A stretch of DNA of 64,000 nt from Centrapalus pauciflorus (GCA_020465985.1 JAANYP010004771.1:314932-378931); one strand, 5' to 3'. Counted from the first letter of the stretch, positions 22,554 to 35,574 are shown. Numbers and translations are program-made. Notes: generated from the sequence alone by a model not told the origin.

Positions 22554-25291
22554 ATGTTACGAAAAATCGGCCGCGCTCTTCGCCAGGTTTCTTCCTCTTC
22601 GTTACACAACCACCATGTCAGGCGGCTTACTTGCTCTGGAACCGCCGTCGACCAATGCCATTCACTCCGTCACTACTATACAATCCCTAATCTATCGGAC
22701 CCGTTTTCAATCTTACCAACATCTTCTTCTCATCACTCTTATTTAATAGGTTCTAAATTTAATCAATGTAGATACTTTACCAATACCATTGCTGCCGCCT
22801 CAGCCTCCACCGCTGCCGTCGAGCAGGCGAATTACGGCCGAAGTAACGCTATAGCGGATACGATAGACGCGTATTCAGCAATTGAGCTCGCGCTTGATTC
22901 TGTTGTTAAGATATTTACTGTGTCCAGTAGCCCTAATTACGTTCTTCCATGGCAAAACAAGCCGCAGCGCGAATCCATGGGTTCAGGTTTGTCAGTTGTT
23001 TTTTTTAATGTGCATTCATTGTATAATCTTTCCACGCGGACCGTTAGAGTCTGAGATACAGTCATCTATGAACATACGTGTTCAAACATAATCCATGTTC
23101 TCATAACCTGTCACTTTGCCACTTTGGTAAAGATTCGTAAGTCTGCCGAAAATAAACCCTTAATGGTCGTTGCTTTTTTCCCCATAACCCGCAAGTATTT
23201 TTCTTGTTTTGTAAGTCAAGCAGAGTGTGGAGGCCCTAAAGGTTGAAATTTTGCCTTTTTATTGAGGATTAGTCATCAAAAGCCTCGCTATTGGACTATT
23301 GGTACTGTATCTAAGTGAAATTGTGATGAAGACATTGTAAACTAAGTTATGGAGGGTCCTGCACTTTAAAATTTTATTTGGTCACAAGTGTTGGGTGTGG
23401 TTGTAGGTGGTGGGTGGTGTTGATAAGCGCATTATCAACTTCACATCACAAATAGTTTGAAAAGAATGGACACTTTGAAAGTCAGGGGTCTCATATAAAC
23501 TTCTTTCAGTTGAGGCATATAAAGTGTTTCTTTTAAGGCTCTAAGGGCGACCTATATAATTCATTCAAATCTAATCTAGTGCACAGGTAGTTGAAGGACC
23601 AGCCATATGAAGATTTTAGGGGACAAGAGACCTCATTGTTTTCTCTTAATGAAAATATGTGTTACACAGATGCATGTTATGTCAGTTGCAAGTAGTTGAT
23701 GATTCAAAAGCTGGCAATAGATTATGATTTGGTTGCTCAAATCAGCATAGATTGCCAAATGTCCAGGAGAAGAAATATGTCCTTTTAAAGAACAATGGTT
23801 ATAAAAATAGATTAGGCTTGGATTTTCTGTTGTATACTTGTATGACATTATAGTAGGTAACTAGGTACTCAATGATTTTAAGCCCATATCATCTTAGTTT
23901 GGACATGGATGAGATGTGAGATCTCTTAGATTCATGCTTTTTATATGGACTATGGAGAGCTTTGAAGGGGCCAAATTTTATTGAATTAGATAATAATTGA
24001 ACATCTAGTATTTAAGTGTGCGAATTTGATAAATGTAAGGGCCAATTGCTAAAAATAGCAACATATTTTTATTTTTTAGAATTTATAGCAACATTATTTA
24101 TTTATTTTTATCATTAATAGCATCAATTTTTTTTTTCATTTATAGCAAAAAGTTACAAAAATTGTTGCTATAAATGATAAAAAAAGACAAACGTTAATGC
24201 CATAATGATACAAAACATAAAAGTTGATGCTGTTAATTATGAAAAATACAAAAGTTGATGATATTAATGATAAAAAATAAATAATGTTGCTATAAATGCT
24301 AAAAAAGCAAAAAGTTATTGCTACTTTTAGCAATCGACCCCAACTGTAATTACCTTCCAGTTTAAAATACACTATAAAGGGAGATGGTGCTTGATAAGTT
24401 GATATGCATTACAGATTAAGTGGGACTTCTGAATTTAATGACTGAGATTGGTTTGCTGTGTGACCTGATAATATTCACGTTAATCATATATGCAAAACAA
24501 CACGTAGACTATCTGATGATGATGTTACTGCATGCTGATTTTGTTGGCATTCAATTTCCTTGGTAGTTCCAAAGGACTAAGTGTTGCACTCCTCAAACTA
24601 AATTGAACTGAAATTGCATATTTGAAAAACCTGCAGGGTTTGTTATTTCTGGCAAGAGGATCCTGACAAATGCTCATGTAGTGGCTGATCACACATTTGT
24701 ACTTGTTAGAAAGCATGGTTCTCCTACAAAGTATAGAGCAGAAGTTAAAGCTATTGGTCATGAATGTGACCTTGCTATTCTTGTTGTGGATAGTGTTGAA
24801 TTCTGGGAGGGTATGAAGTTTTTGGAGCTTGGAGAAATTCCATTTATGCAAGAAGCTGTTGCTGTTGTTGGATATCCTCAAGGTAAATTTACTACTCTTG
24901 TTGCTGATACTTCCATTACATTCTTGCTATATTTTTGGTAAGGGATGCCGGGTGGATACAATAGTTTACTATGGTCAGGTGTCTGAACTCTGAAATGCAC
25001 CATCATATGGACAAAATAAAGAAACCTTCTGGACCAGAATAGAGTTACTAATATGTATTAATGATTACTCATGGGGTAAAAAGGTAAAGTAGGATTGATA
25101 ACTTAGCAAAAATAGGAATGTTGCATGTTTTGACAATCCGAAATAGAAAGTTATACATAATTTTGTGGGATATAGAATTATAGAGAGTACAGTGTTCTTA
25201 TTCGAGTGGAGCTGGGCTCCAGACTTAAATATTACATTTACCCTGTCAACATTCAATATTACTTGCAAGTAATTCATGTTAGCAAACATGA

Positions 25292-25373
<82 letters not shown>

Positions 25374-28300
25374 CATTGTTGATTTGAATTTTACAATGTT
25401 TTAATGTTGTTTATTATATTAAAGTAACTGAAGTACTTAACCCAAAAGCTGTGTTTAGGTGGTGACAACATCTCTGTCACAAAAGGGGTAGTCTCAAGAG
25501 TTGAACCTACACAATATGTACATGGAGCCAGTCAGCTCTTGGCAATACAGATTGATGCAGCCATAAATCCAGGAAATAGCGGAGGACCAGCAATCATGGG
25601 TGACAAGGTTGCTGGGGTAGCATTCCAAAACCTCTCTGGGGCTGAGAATATAGGGTCAGTTCCATATAGTTTTTCTTATGGAACAAATATGTTTCTAAAC
25701 TTGTTTATAAGTTTCTTCCTGCTGGATTAGATTTTGTTTGACGTTTTCCAAATAGGGAAGAAACAGTACTAAAACATAAGCTACATCTCAAGAAGATTAT
25801 TTTAATCGTGTCACAAATGGTCTATCGATAGATATTCATCTTTCATAGCACTTCAGTCACTGTGTTTATGGACACTGGTCAATGGCTATTGCATATTTGG
25901 AAGAGCACTGTTAATGTGTCACAATCTTCACTGGGTATGTTGTGTAAATCATAACTTTTGCCGGTGTTCATTTGCTGGTGTCGGTTCTGCTTGATCCTTG
26001 CTTTTGCATATAAAGCAGAACAAGCATTGGAGCGTTATTAATTTCATAAATTTGGGTTATTTTACTGAAGATATGCTCTTTTGCTTATTGTGTATAGGCT
26101 ATTGTTTTCTTTTCTTGGTAAATCTTTATGAGGACAAGCTCATCTTGCAGTTACATAATTCCTGTGCCCGTGATAAAACATTTTGTTGATGGTGTTGAAG
26201 CTACTGGAAACTACGTCGGTTTTTGTGGTCTGGGATTGATATGTCAACCTACTGAAAACATTCAACTGCGTGAATACTTTGGCATGCGACCTGATATGAC
26301 GGGGATTTTATTGAGTAAGATCAATCCACTGTCTGATGCATATAGGGTCTTAAAGAAAGATGATATCCTCCTTGCATTCGATGGTGTTCCTATAGCAAAT
26401 GATGGAACAGGTAGTAAATTAAAAACCACATTTTTTTTTTCTGGCCTTTTGCTTAAGGTTTCATTTATACTTATATCTTAAATAAAGTTTGGTATTACTT
26501 GTATGTATACCATTCACCTATAGGAACAAAGGACAGTTTTTCAACTTTTGTTATTGTTGCCCTATGAAATGGGGTTACCCTCATGTATAAAGCAGCATAT
26601 TGAATGATGATGCTTTCAATTAATCATCAGTGAACGTCCTTGGTTACATGTTCTTGGGTTGGACCATCAATTATTCTACTCGATTGGCAGTCTTCTAATG
26701 TGTGTTTAAAAATATATTGGAGACATAGGATATGGCTGATTTTATTTACTGGAACTTCAAATCTGCCAATAAAGAACCCTGGATATAGTTACATAGAATT
26801 GAGAATGCCTAGAATAATAGGCTGGTATCCATTCTTGTGTTTCTTTGGATGACCTTGGTATGCAATCACATACTAAGCACATTGAACAACCACCTTTACC
26901 ATCATCGCACCCTTTTCCTTTATCTAACGTTCTTATGAATTTTTTATTTTTAAATATGCAGTTCCTTTCCGGAATCGGGAGCGAATAACTGTTGATCATC
27001 TTGTTTCAATGAAGAAGCCAAATGAAACTGCTATACTTAGAATATTGAGAAATGGTGAAGAGCTTGAGTTGACAATTACAGTTCATCCAGTAAGTTACAA
27101 ATCTTATTCATATATTTGAATGCAAGTTTTTGCTGGCATTATAGTCTTATAGCTTTACATCTTAAACTTTTCATTGAAACAAAGAAATTGAATGGCCACT
27201 CAATTTGAAAGGACGTTAATGCTGGGCCATGCCACAAACATTGAATTATTGAAAGCACATGGCATCATCTTATTGATCTGTCTATGAGGCCATATAATGT
27301 ACCCCTTGATGGAGGTTTGGGTAACTACATCCAGTGAAGCCATCCATAAGTCTAGATTGATTGATGAGTCATATTGATGCCATTTACTTAGGAAGGGGCT
27401 CTGTACCCATCATCATCAGAGTCTTGTGTTTGACAAGTGGTAATCGTGGTATGTTCCAATGTCAGGTCCTCTTACCTTTTGAGGTAGGGGTGGGGCCACC
27501 AGATTGTGTTTTCTATTGACCTCTTCTGTTTGGGTTGTGACAAGGAACCACAGCTTTGTTCTTCCCTTAATAAAAGCAAGTATGACTAGGAAAATCGATG
27601 CAAGCTTACATATTTTTCTGGTAACTAGTTGAAATAATGTTATTAGTTCAAAATAATAATGCAAAAGTGATTCTGATATGGTCCATCATGGAAAATGTAT
27701 ATGATATCTGAGGTTAATGACAATCACAAACTTAGTACTGTGTATGGTTTCCATGAATTTATTTTCACTGGTAAGCACTTTCGATCCATCTTCTTGTTTG
27801 TTTTCATAAGTATACTTCTAAAAACATCTTCCAATGCAGTTGAAGCCGCTTGTACCTGTCCATCAGTTTGAAAAGGTTCCTAGTTATTTTGTATTTGCTG
27901 GTCTTGTGTTTGTTCCATTGACTCAGCCTTACCTTCGTGAATATGGGGAAAACTGGTACAATACCTCTCCACGTCGACTTTGTGAACAAGCATTAAGGGA
28001 TCTACCTCAAAAGCCGGGTGAAGAGATTGTTATCTTATCTCAGGTGCTTCGTCTTGTTTTCCTTCTTTTTTTTGTTTCATTTCGAATGAGATATATTACC
28101 TGTGAAAAGGTAGAGGATAAAGCAAAGATTGAGAGTGAAATATGAACGTTCAACCTGATTATTTCCTCAAGCTATGTGGGAATTTATAATATAAGAAATG
28201 TACAAAATAGGAAAGAACTAAGATCTCTAGATTTTACTGCTATACTAATTACAAGAGTCGATCCCTGATAATCAGCCCAGAAGGAATCCCATTAACCTGC

Positions 28301-30029
28301 ATGCATGTATTATGAGAAAAACTTACGTCTATGGCTATCAGCTGAAATACGAGACTCTAGGAATCCATTAGACCATTACTCGATGCGGAATACCATTGTC
28401 TTTCACATGAGGCAGAAGAGAGCTTATTAAGGCCATTTTTACTCTATTACTACATAATAAGAAGAAAACAAGCTTTTATCTGTTACAGCTCCTATTAAGC
28501 ATGTAATTGATGTAGACTCTCCATCCCATGACAGTAACTGCAACCATTTCATTATGGCATGCCAAATTAGTTGCAATATCACTAAAAATTGAGGTAGCAC
28601 TTGCGATGCATGGCGTGAGTGTTCAATAATTTCTTTGCAGTGCAAACTTGGATGCCAATTTCCCCCATTTTACATATCATGAACTGAATTTGATATCAAG
28701 TATCTATCTTGTATGGTTAGGTCTTGATGGATGATATCAATGTGGGATATGAGCGTCTTGCTGATTTACAGGTATAGCTACCTATCTTAAACTTCAACCA
28801 TATGACCTAGCTTGCCTAAATGTCCCAAAAGTCATTTATAACTGCTGCACTGTTATGGCTATGCACTCCCTTTTCCCATGGCATTAGCAACATTTTTCAT
28901 TTTGGGATGTCCCATGAGATAGCAAGGATTCCTGTTTTTGGCAAATGTTTAAACTATTTCTGCACTTTTATCATTAAACTAATATTACCTATTTGCCCTC
29001 TTTAGGATGTTCAACATATCCTTGTTTGAAAAGATACCAAGTTAAAGTCACCTTTTTTTTTTGTTAATTATCTACGATTAGAAATAATATGATAGCAATT
29101 GCTTTTGCCGCACAAGATACTTTAACTAAACTATATTAAGTACCCGATAAAAGGTGAAAGTGTGAAACATTTCTCTTCAACAAAAAAAAAGGGTAGCCCA
29201 CCCTCTGTGGTCTCCACTGACCGGTCCCACAGCTAACGTGGAGGAGGTAAATCATGTAACCCATGGTTAAGAGACATGTGCAGGGTTTGAATCATGAATT
29301 TCCACTATAGATTCCATGTCCCCAACCACTAGGCTGCCATCACGGGGTGTACCAATCAAACTTGGAAATTTTCGGAAGTAACAAGTACTCGCTCTGTATT
29401 ATTAAATGTCCACCGGATAAAAATACATTGTTTTAGGAAGTGAGTAATTAGTACATCTTTTTATATACTCAAATAGTCAAATGACAATTTTACCCTTATT
29501 TGTTTACTTCATCTCAATTTCTTGAAAAAGGCAACCAATTTGTAAGTATAGGGTTATTATTGGAACTTAATACATTATAATGATCTATTTTTGTAAGTGG
29601 AGACTTCTTTTAGAACAAATTGAAATAGAAAGGTGGACATTTAAATTGAGACGGAGGGAGTATTGTTTTTTGGTCCATAGATTCCTTTTATCTGTGTAAT
29701 ACTTGGAGGGTATTTTAGCCTTTTGACATTTCTAGTAGAGTTGACCAATTGTTGAAATGTTCATGGTAACATCCTTTTGATGTTGGGAGCAGGTTAAAAA
29801 GGTTAATGGCATTGAAATCAACAACCTGAAGCATATGTGTCAACTAGTCCAAGACTGCAAAGAAGAGAAATTGAGATTCGATTTGGATGATGAGATGGTA
29901 ATAGTTTTGAATTATGACAGGGCAAGAACAGCCACTTCTCATATCTTAAAGCGCCATAGAATACCTTCTGCCATGTCCAGCGACTTATCAACCCCAATTA
30001 CCACAGCTCAGGTGATTGCTGCTCCTTAG
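22554..30029 (+). CDS. DEG10: DEG/HtrA serine protease, DEG10-like (8 exons, 584 aa)
   Basis: ATP-independent trypsin-like protease of the Deg/HtrA family; Arabidopsis DEG10 is mitochondrial and acts in protein quality control. Exons: 22554-22986, 24637-24882, 25459-25654, 26151-26410, 26962-27089, 27840-28043, 28721-28771, 29793-30029, in phase throughout (1755 nt). The N terminus (MLRKIGRALRQVSSSS) is rich in Arg and Ser with few acids, like a mitochondrial presequence. The catalytic triad is visible: H158 in LTNAHVV, D189 in ECDLAIL, S267 in NPGNSGGP. A PDZ domain follows (about 320-420: GILLSKINPLSDAY, DDILLAFDGVPI), then the plant-specific C-terminal region (RRLCEQALRDLP). Length equals the usual 586 aa. 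DEG3/DEG4 are the Arabidopsis neighbours of AS2, so this could be that locus's ancestor; DEG10 is the closest full-length label. It looks functional. Confidence 0.92.
24039..24341. mobile_element. MITE-like inverted-repeat element, DEG10 intron 1
   Basis: The left end GGGCCAATTGCTAAAAATAG and the reverse complement of the right end (GGGGTCGATTGCTAAAAGTA) share ATTGCTAAAA(A/G)TAGCAA as terminal inverted repeats. The body is built from 'ttgctataaatg' and 'gttgatgctattaatgat' phrases in both orientations. I cannot see a clear target duplication. It has no coding capacity. Confidence 0.6.
25294..25371. repeat. (AT)n microsatellite, about 39 units
   Basis: An uninterrupted AT dinucleotide run in DEG10 intron 2. 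It is likely polymorphic in length. Confidence 0.97.
29190..29360 (+). mobile_element. Possible SINE-like fragment, DEG10 intron 7
   Basis: A GC-richer patch begins GGGTAGCCCACCCTC and contains GGTTTGAATC (29285-29294), close to a Pol III B box. The spacing and an A box are not convincing, and the A-run lies on the wrong side for a normal tail. This is a weak call. Confidence 0.3.
29388..29660. mobile_element. Stowaway-type MITE, DEG10 intron 7
   Basis: The left end is CTCGCTCTGTATTATTAAAT and the reverse complement of the right end is CTCCCTCCGTCTCAATTTAA; both continue into ATGTCCACC. CTCCCTCCGT is the classic Stowaway terminal signature. TA dinucleotides flank both ends (29386-29387 and 29661-29662), the expected target duplication of Tc1/mariner MITEs. 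Confidence 0.88.
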
Positions 30030-30450
30030 AACGTGTTTCGTGTACTCTCAAGTCTCGTCGTTTTCGAATTTTCCCACATTGTATAACATTTGTAACCCAT
30101 TCATATTTTTGACTGAGATGATGATTGGTTATAGATAATGTTAGAATGTTGCCATAATTTTTATGTACAAGACATGGTGCACATATATGAAGTTTATATT
30201 CATGGTTGGCGGTGAAAGAAAACACAATGTTTTTGGTGTTTGATTAAGATCAGTTTCCCGTTGGGTTGGTAGTCTAGTTGACTCTGTTAACTTATTTGAT
30301 TAACTTTAGATGAAGTATGATCGGTCATGTTTATTCGATTGTGTTTATTTGTAATACCCCGAAATTTTTATTATTTTGTTATATAATATGATAACAAGTA
30401 ATTACTCAAATAAATAAATCTCAAGAGTATAAGTAGGTGGAAATTAGTAG

Positions 30451-30936
30451 TAGGGGTGTAAACGAGCCGAGCCGAGCCGAGCCCGAGCCCGTTTAAGCTC
30501 GAGCTCGGCTCGTTTAAAATTATCAGGCTCGAGCTCGGCTCGTTTCGAGCTTTATATGTAAAGCTCGAGCTCGGCTCGTGAATAATTTTCCAAGCTCGAG
30601 CTCGGCTCGGGCTCGACTCGTTTACTATATATTTTTATTTTTTAATTAGTTTTTAAATAATCTTTTCAAATAATATGTATAATTTGTTATTTTAATATAT
30701 TTATATTTATTTAATTTATATATTTATTAATTTAAAAATATATTTATATATAATCTCGTTTAAGCTCGTTTAGGCTCGCGAGCTCGATATGTGAAGCTCG
30801 GGCTCGGCTCGTTTATTAAACGAGCTCGAATTTAGGCTCGAGCTCGGCTCGGACTCGTTTAATTCGAGCTTTTTTCGAGCTTTTAACGAGTCGAGCTCGA
30901 GTAGCTCACGAGTAGCTCGGCTCATTTACACCCCTA
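30451..30936. mobile_element. hAT-type MITE rich in GAGCTCGGCTCG
   Basis: Terminal inverted repeats TAGGGGTGTAAACGAGCC and, reversed from the right end, TAGGGGTGTAAATGAGCC differ at one base. A perfect 8-bp target duplication ATTAGTAG flanks it (30443-30450 and 30937-30944), the size expected of hAT transposons. The interior is an unusual set of 'gctcgagctcggctcg' repeats in both orientations, split by an AT-rich centre. It is 486 bp long and non-coding. Confidence 0.9.
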
Positions 30937-33585
30937 ATTAGTAGGTTATAAAATGACATCGTAATGAAAAGGTGTGTACCCACCTTAAATAGTAGAATAA
31001 TCGAAAACAAATGGGAAACATGTGAAATTGTATATTAATCAGTAAAAGGAAATGAATGATGCATGTCAAATGACTCAAATCCATAGTAAAAAAGGAAAGT
31101 AACAAAACACGTAAAGTCGAGTCTTTGGAATAAGGACGTCAAATAAAATCTTGAGCGAATTTTGCGTAAATAGGGATTTGATTAATGAATGAAATCACAC
31201 AAAACAAGCATTGACTCATAGTCGAGCAGTTTTTTTCCTTTCTTTCTGAAGAATCTCTTATTCTCATTTTGGAATATTGTAAGTTTTCTAATCACTTTCG
31301 GTTTAAGTCTAATGTTCTATTCATTATACTGAATCAAACTGTTTATTCTATGATATTTGATATGATCCAACAAATTTTATGATACTTGAGTTAAGACAGT
31401 TATCATATATTTTATTATATATTGTCTATCAGATTTTGGCTATGTTTGGTAAAGAGCTTTTAATAACTTTTGTTTTTAATAAGCTCTACTAAAAAATGAA
31501 AGCTTTGTTTGGAAGGAAACGTAGAGCTTTCATTTTCTTAAAAATAAGCTTTTTTATAAATGCTAGTATAAGTAGCGTTTGAAAAGCTCTAGAGTTTTTA
31601 GTCAAACATATTTACTTTTTTAACCTCCTATTAATCATAAACTATCACATTTATTTAATATTAATGTCATTTTACGTAATTTAATACTAAAAACTACAAC
31701 TACAACTAGTTTTACCAAACACATTTATAAAACTAAAAGCTCCATCTCTTTTAAAAAGCTTCAGTTCTACCTCTTCTAGAAACACAATTTATTTCCTTTC
31801 CTTTTTTTTTTTTTTTTTTTATGTGATCATTTAATGTAGGCGGAAGAGGTGTGCAGTGTGTCAATGGCCAGTGGAGAATTTGGTTTTGGTGTATCTATTT
31901 TTCCATCCATTCTCAAGTCAATCAAACCCAGCCCAATCCCAATCCCAATCCACAAATCCCAATGTATGTGTGTTTTCTTTTCCCAATCTACGATGTGAAA
32001 TTTCGTTTTAAAGCGAAAGAGGTTTTGCTAAACCATTCATTCTTCCTTCACTTAGGCGGATCTTCTCCTGACATTTTCTGTAAGTTTATATTTCTTCTCC
32101 TTTGACCAGTTTCCTCACTCTTTACATGCATTGTTGGTACTTTCTGTGATCCTCACTTCCTATTATTCCATCTCTCTTCTGCTTATATGAATCCCTACAA
32201 TTGTTGCTCTCTCTAGATTCTTACTTATTTCCTTCTTTAAGTATAATGACGTTATGCTTGGAGTGTGAATCACTACTATTTAGATGTTGGATGAAGCTCT
32301 CTCAATTTTTTTAAACATTTGTTGTTCTCTTTTTTGGCCAATCGGTATTTCGAAGCTTCATTCATATCGGTGTACATGTGTGTATTCATCTGTTTTTTCA
32401 GTTGGAAAATCAGTAGATTTGAGTTCCTAATCGCACGTTTAAGACCAAACCAAACATACAATGATCACTGAGAATATTATTAGATAGTTTAATCTATTCG
32501 AACAAGCATGTTTAATATTATATTCAAGTGCAAAATCAAAGTATGATGATACAGAGTTATCACCGTTGAGAATGAATGTTGATGGATTTGTTTAAATGGT
32601 AAATTCAGGTACATACCTAAAATATTGTGCCAAATTTTACTTCGTCAAGTTATATGGAGTCAGAGCTAAAAATTACTGATTTCATTTCGGAAGTGATAGT
32701 AACTACATACTGCACTTTTATGATCCTTGATAAGTTGGCCACTTAGGGGGTTCCAGTTTTCTTATCTAGTTTGACGATTGGATTATGTTAGTGTCTGTGG
32801 TTTGCACTGTTGATGTCACTCTTTCCATCCGCATCATGTTTGATTTAAGAGCATCCCCATTTTTACCTTCAAATTATGGTGTGGAAAACATATTTTCTCA
32901 TGTTGTCCTTTGTTTTTGCACATTTCATCAGGGAAACAAAGAAGAGTGGATCACGCTGTACATTCTTATTATTTGTGAACAAAACCATGTATGTCATACC
33001 TTTCAGTTCAATTCTTGATTCATAGGGTAAGAACACTATTGGAACCCATGACAATCACCATCGAATAGGCTAATTGCCTCCATGTCCATGTACTATTCTG
33101 TTAATTCATATTACAAACTTACATCTGAATGTGGTTGTCCTTTTTTTTTTTTTTTTTTCTGTCTTCCTTTTTTATATCTGTATGTAGAGTTTATTGAGGC
33201 AAAACTTATCATCAGATCAGTGAATAGAGATAACTTGTTGTTCGTGTTTGGTAGGGTAATAAAAGTCACGAATGGGAGAAAGTTGTGGATAATGTGTGCA
33301 TATTTTGATTTCAACATCATATAAGGTTGGGAATTGGGAAAAGATGATGAAAAGTTTTTCCTTTTTTCATATGGTAAACAAATTTTTTTATTAGCATGGG
33401 AGTCTCAAGGTTCACGAATTAACAACCATGATGTTTAGCTATATACCTCTTCACCTATCAAACACTAGCATACTCGACTGATCTGCAGAACCTCGTCTCC
33501 GGTGTACTCATGTTAATTTTGAGAATACTGATTATTTGCTTATCCATCCATGTACAGACGTAGAAATGGGGTTCACACATGGACA

Positions 33586-33606
33586 CCCCCCCCCCCCCCC
33601 CCCCCC
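33586..33606. repeat. Homopolymer run of 21 C
   Basis: An uninterrupted C run between ACATGGACA and TTGTCTTCC. Rare in an AT-rich plant genome; its length may be unreliable in the assembly. Confidence 0.9.
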
Positions 33607-33753
33607 TTGTCTTCCCTCTTATTATTAAAAAAACGACCAGTTACCGCTAACCTGTTAATATTAACTTGATTTTGATGTGATTTCTCATCATTGACGAATT
33701 TATATGTTCTTTATCTTTTGCACCATGGTTATCCAGTCTGATATTCACTATAA

Positions 33754-34482
33754 ATGGAAATTGAAAGAACTGAATCCACAAGGAAACGTATCAGATCTGT
33801 ATGTCTTCTTGGAACCTAACTTTGATTATTTCCATTATTATTTATCAATGCAAAGAACATTAACTGTTTGTTAATGTTATTACTTTTATGATGTTCAATT
33901 ATCAGGTTGAAGATAAGGAAACAATGGCTGGAGATGGAGCAATAGTAGAGGTCACAGAAGAAGATACCGAGGCAAATCCTCCTGTATCTGAACAGATGGA
34001 GGTTTATATGACTCAAATTCTTGAAAAGATTGATAACTTTACTCAGCAGGTAACATGTTGGAGATTAATCATCATCCAGAGTGTTATCATCTAATATAAT
34101 ACGGGATGTAACATGCAATCATATCATATACAATGTATGCAACTATGCGTTGAGTTCAAGGAGCGTTTTAAGCTTGTTTATTCTTATATGAAGGTGTCTG
34201 AACTCCTTGAATCTGGGAAATCATTTCTCAGGGAACTGAGTACTGAATTTGAAGAACGGATGATAGCGTGAGTTTGAACATGTGACTGGAGTAAATGAAA
34301 ACACTCAAGGTTGTTCTATCCTTGTAATGTAACTTCATTCTTGCAGAATACACAAGGAGCAGATGGAGAAGTGGCAAGAAGAAATCAAGGAGCTTCGTTT
34401 TATTGACGCTTCAAACGAGGAAATCAGTGCCCTCTTGCACAATGCTCAGCTTGTGCTTCACAATGCTCATAATGATCCCTGA
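33754..34482 (+). CDS. Small acidic coiled-coil protein, function unknown (4 exons, 132 aa)
   Basis: I do not recognise this protein by name. Exons: 33754-33798, 33906-34049, 34194-34267, 34347-34482; all junctions are GT-AG and phases close to a stop at 34480 (399 nt). The N terminus is basic and Arg-rich (MEIERTESTRKRIRS, could be a nuclear signal), followed by an acidic stretch (EVTEEDTEANPP). From about residue 45 to the end it is predicted helical with heptad-like spacing (MTQILEKIDNFTQQVSELLE, EEIKELRFIDASNEEISALL). Splice structure and codon content make it a real gene. A downstream in-frame Met in exon 2 (ETMAGDGA, 33924) is an alternative start. A leader exon may end near 32079. A role as a complex subunit is only a guess from the coiled coil. 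Confidence 0.7.
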
Positions 34483-35429
34483 AGGTATTGATTATGTAAT
34501 TCATTTGCAACAATATACTCCTTTTTGTCTTATTAACAGACATTTTAGGTATTAAATTGTTAGACAAAAACTTGTTAAACTATGTGTCATATCCAACTGC
34601 TCTTACATAGGGTTTGGTGCATTTACCAAATTGAAACTCTTGAAAATTCACAAGTTTGCATTTCAAGTATTTTCACTACCCTGATTTGCATATTGGAATG
34701 GACAATTCTGTAGCTATCAGTTTATCACCAATATTATCATCAAACTGGTAAAAGTTATTAAATATGAAAAGAAAACATTTGATGTAATACGGATTCATCT
34801 CTCTTGATAATCACACTCAAAAAGGTTTTTTTAAATTTGGGCAAAGGAGGATAATCCATTAATGACCAAGAAAAAGTCAAAGACATGATACAAAGATAAT
34901 ATGGCAGATTTTATACCGAAGAAAAAAGTGTACAAGAGGAGTAGTTTAGTGATACTGCATAAGAGGGCTGTCAATTTAATTCGTATTCTACATCCGTCTG
35001 TTCCTTTTGATCGTTAAGCCTTTATAACCTCTCTGTCTTGTCAATTTCTACCAGATTTATGCATTGGATGCTGGGACTATATGCTCACATCAGATCAACA
35101 AAGAAAATACATTTCATCAACTTGAAGGAGTCACCAATAGTCTGCAAGTATTAGGCATTTTTTTTTTCCATCTGCACGCCTCACCATACTTACTATTCAA
35201 ATGATGACTTGAACCGAGTTGAACGTTATACTCTACTCTGGGAATGTGTAGAATCAATAGTAGCTGCGGCCTTTTATATAAAAGAGTGCAAACTGTTAAT
35301 ATGCGAATGCAGCTTTTCTTTTGCATGTTGGCATGTTGCAAACAAGCTTCTTATTGGTCCATCTTCTAAACTATGATTTGGGGGTATTTTTGGTGGGTGG
35401 GGGTGATTTGTAGTGTAATGTTTTTTAAT

Positions 35430-35574
35430 GGGCATTGTTTTATGTACACCCTCTTTCCTTAATTTTTACTAATCACCCCCCTACTCACATGATTTTGTTA
35501 ATGACGTAAGACTCAATGATTAGAAGTTAATCTCCTTTCACATTAAGAAGGGTGATGTGCGTATAGAATTGCCC
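35430..35574. mobile_element. Short hAT-like MITE with 8-bp target duplication
   Basis: The ends GGGCATTGTTTTATGTACAC and, reversed from the right, GGGCAATTCTATACGCACAT form imperfect inverted repeats. TTTTTAAT is duplicated exactly on both sides (35422-35429 and 35575-35582). Low complexity of the duplication lowers certainty. Confidence 0.6.

Larger units (their letters stand above)
30030..33753. other. DEG10 3' flank, MITEs, and upstream region of the coiled-coil gene
   Basis: About 30030-30240 is probably the DEG10 3' UTR. A hAT-type MITE lies at 30451-30936. At 31437-31730 a pair of inverted phrases (ATGTTTGGTAAA / TTTACCAAACACAT) suggests another decayed MITE. A T20-like run sits at 31803-31820. 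A pyrimidine-rich leader-like stretch ends at a donor near 32079 (TTTTCT|GTAAGTTT) and may be a 5' UTR exon of the gene at 33754. A run of 21 C occurs at 33586-33606. Confidence 0.45.

Noticed and set aside
29285..29294. Pol III B-box-like sequence as evidence of a tRNA gene
   Set aside because: No cloverleaf, no anticodon arm and no A box at the right distance; kept only as a weak SINE-like call.
31437..31730. Possible MITE with GTTTGGTAAA ends
   Set aside because: Only about 12 bases of inverted similarity and no target duplication visible; noted in the regional entry only.
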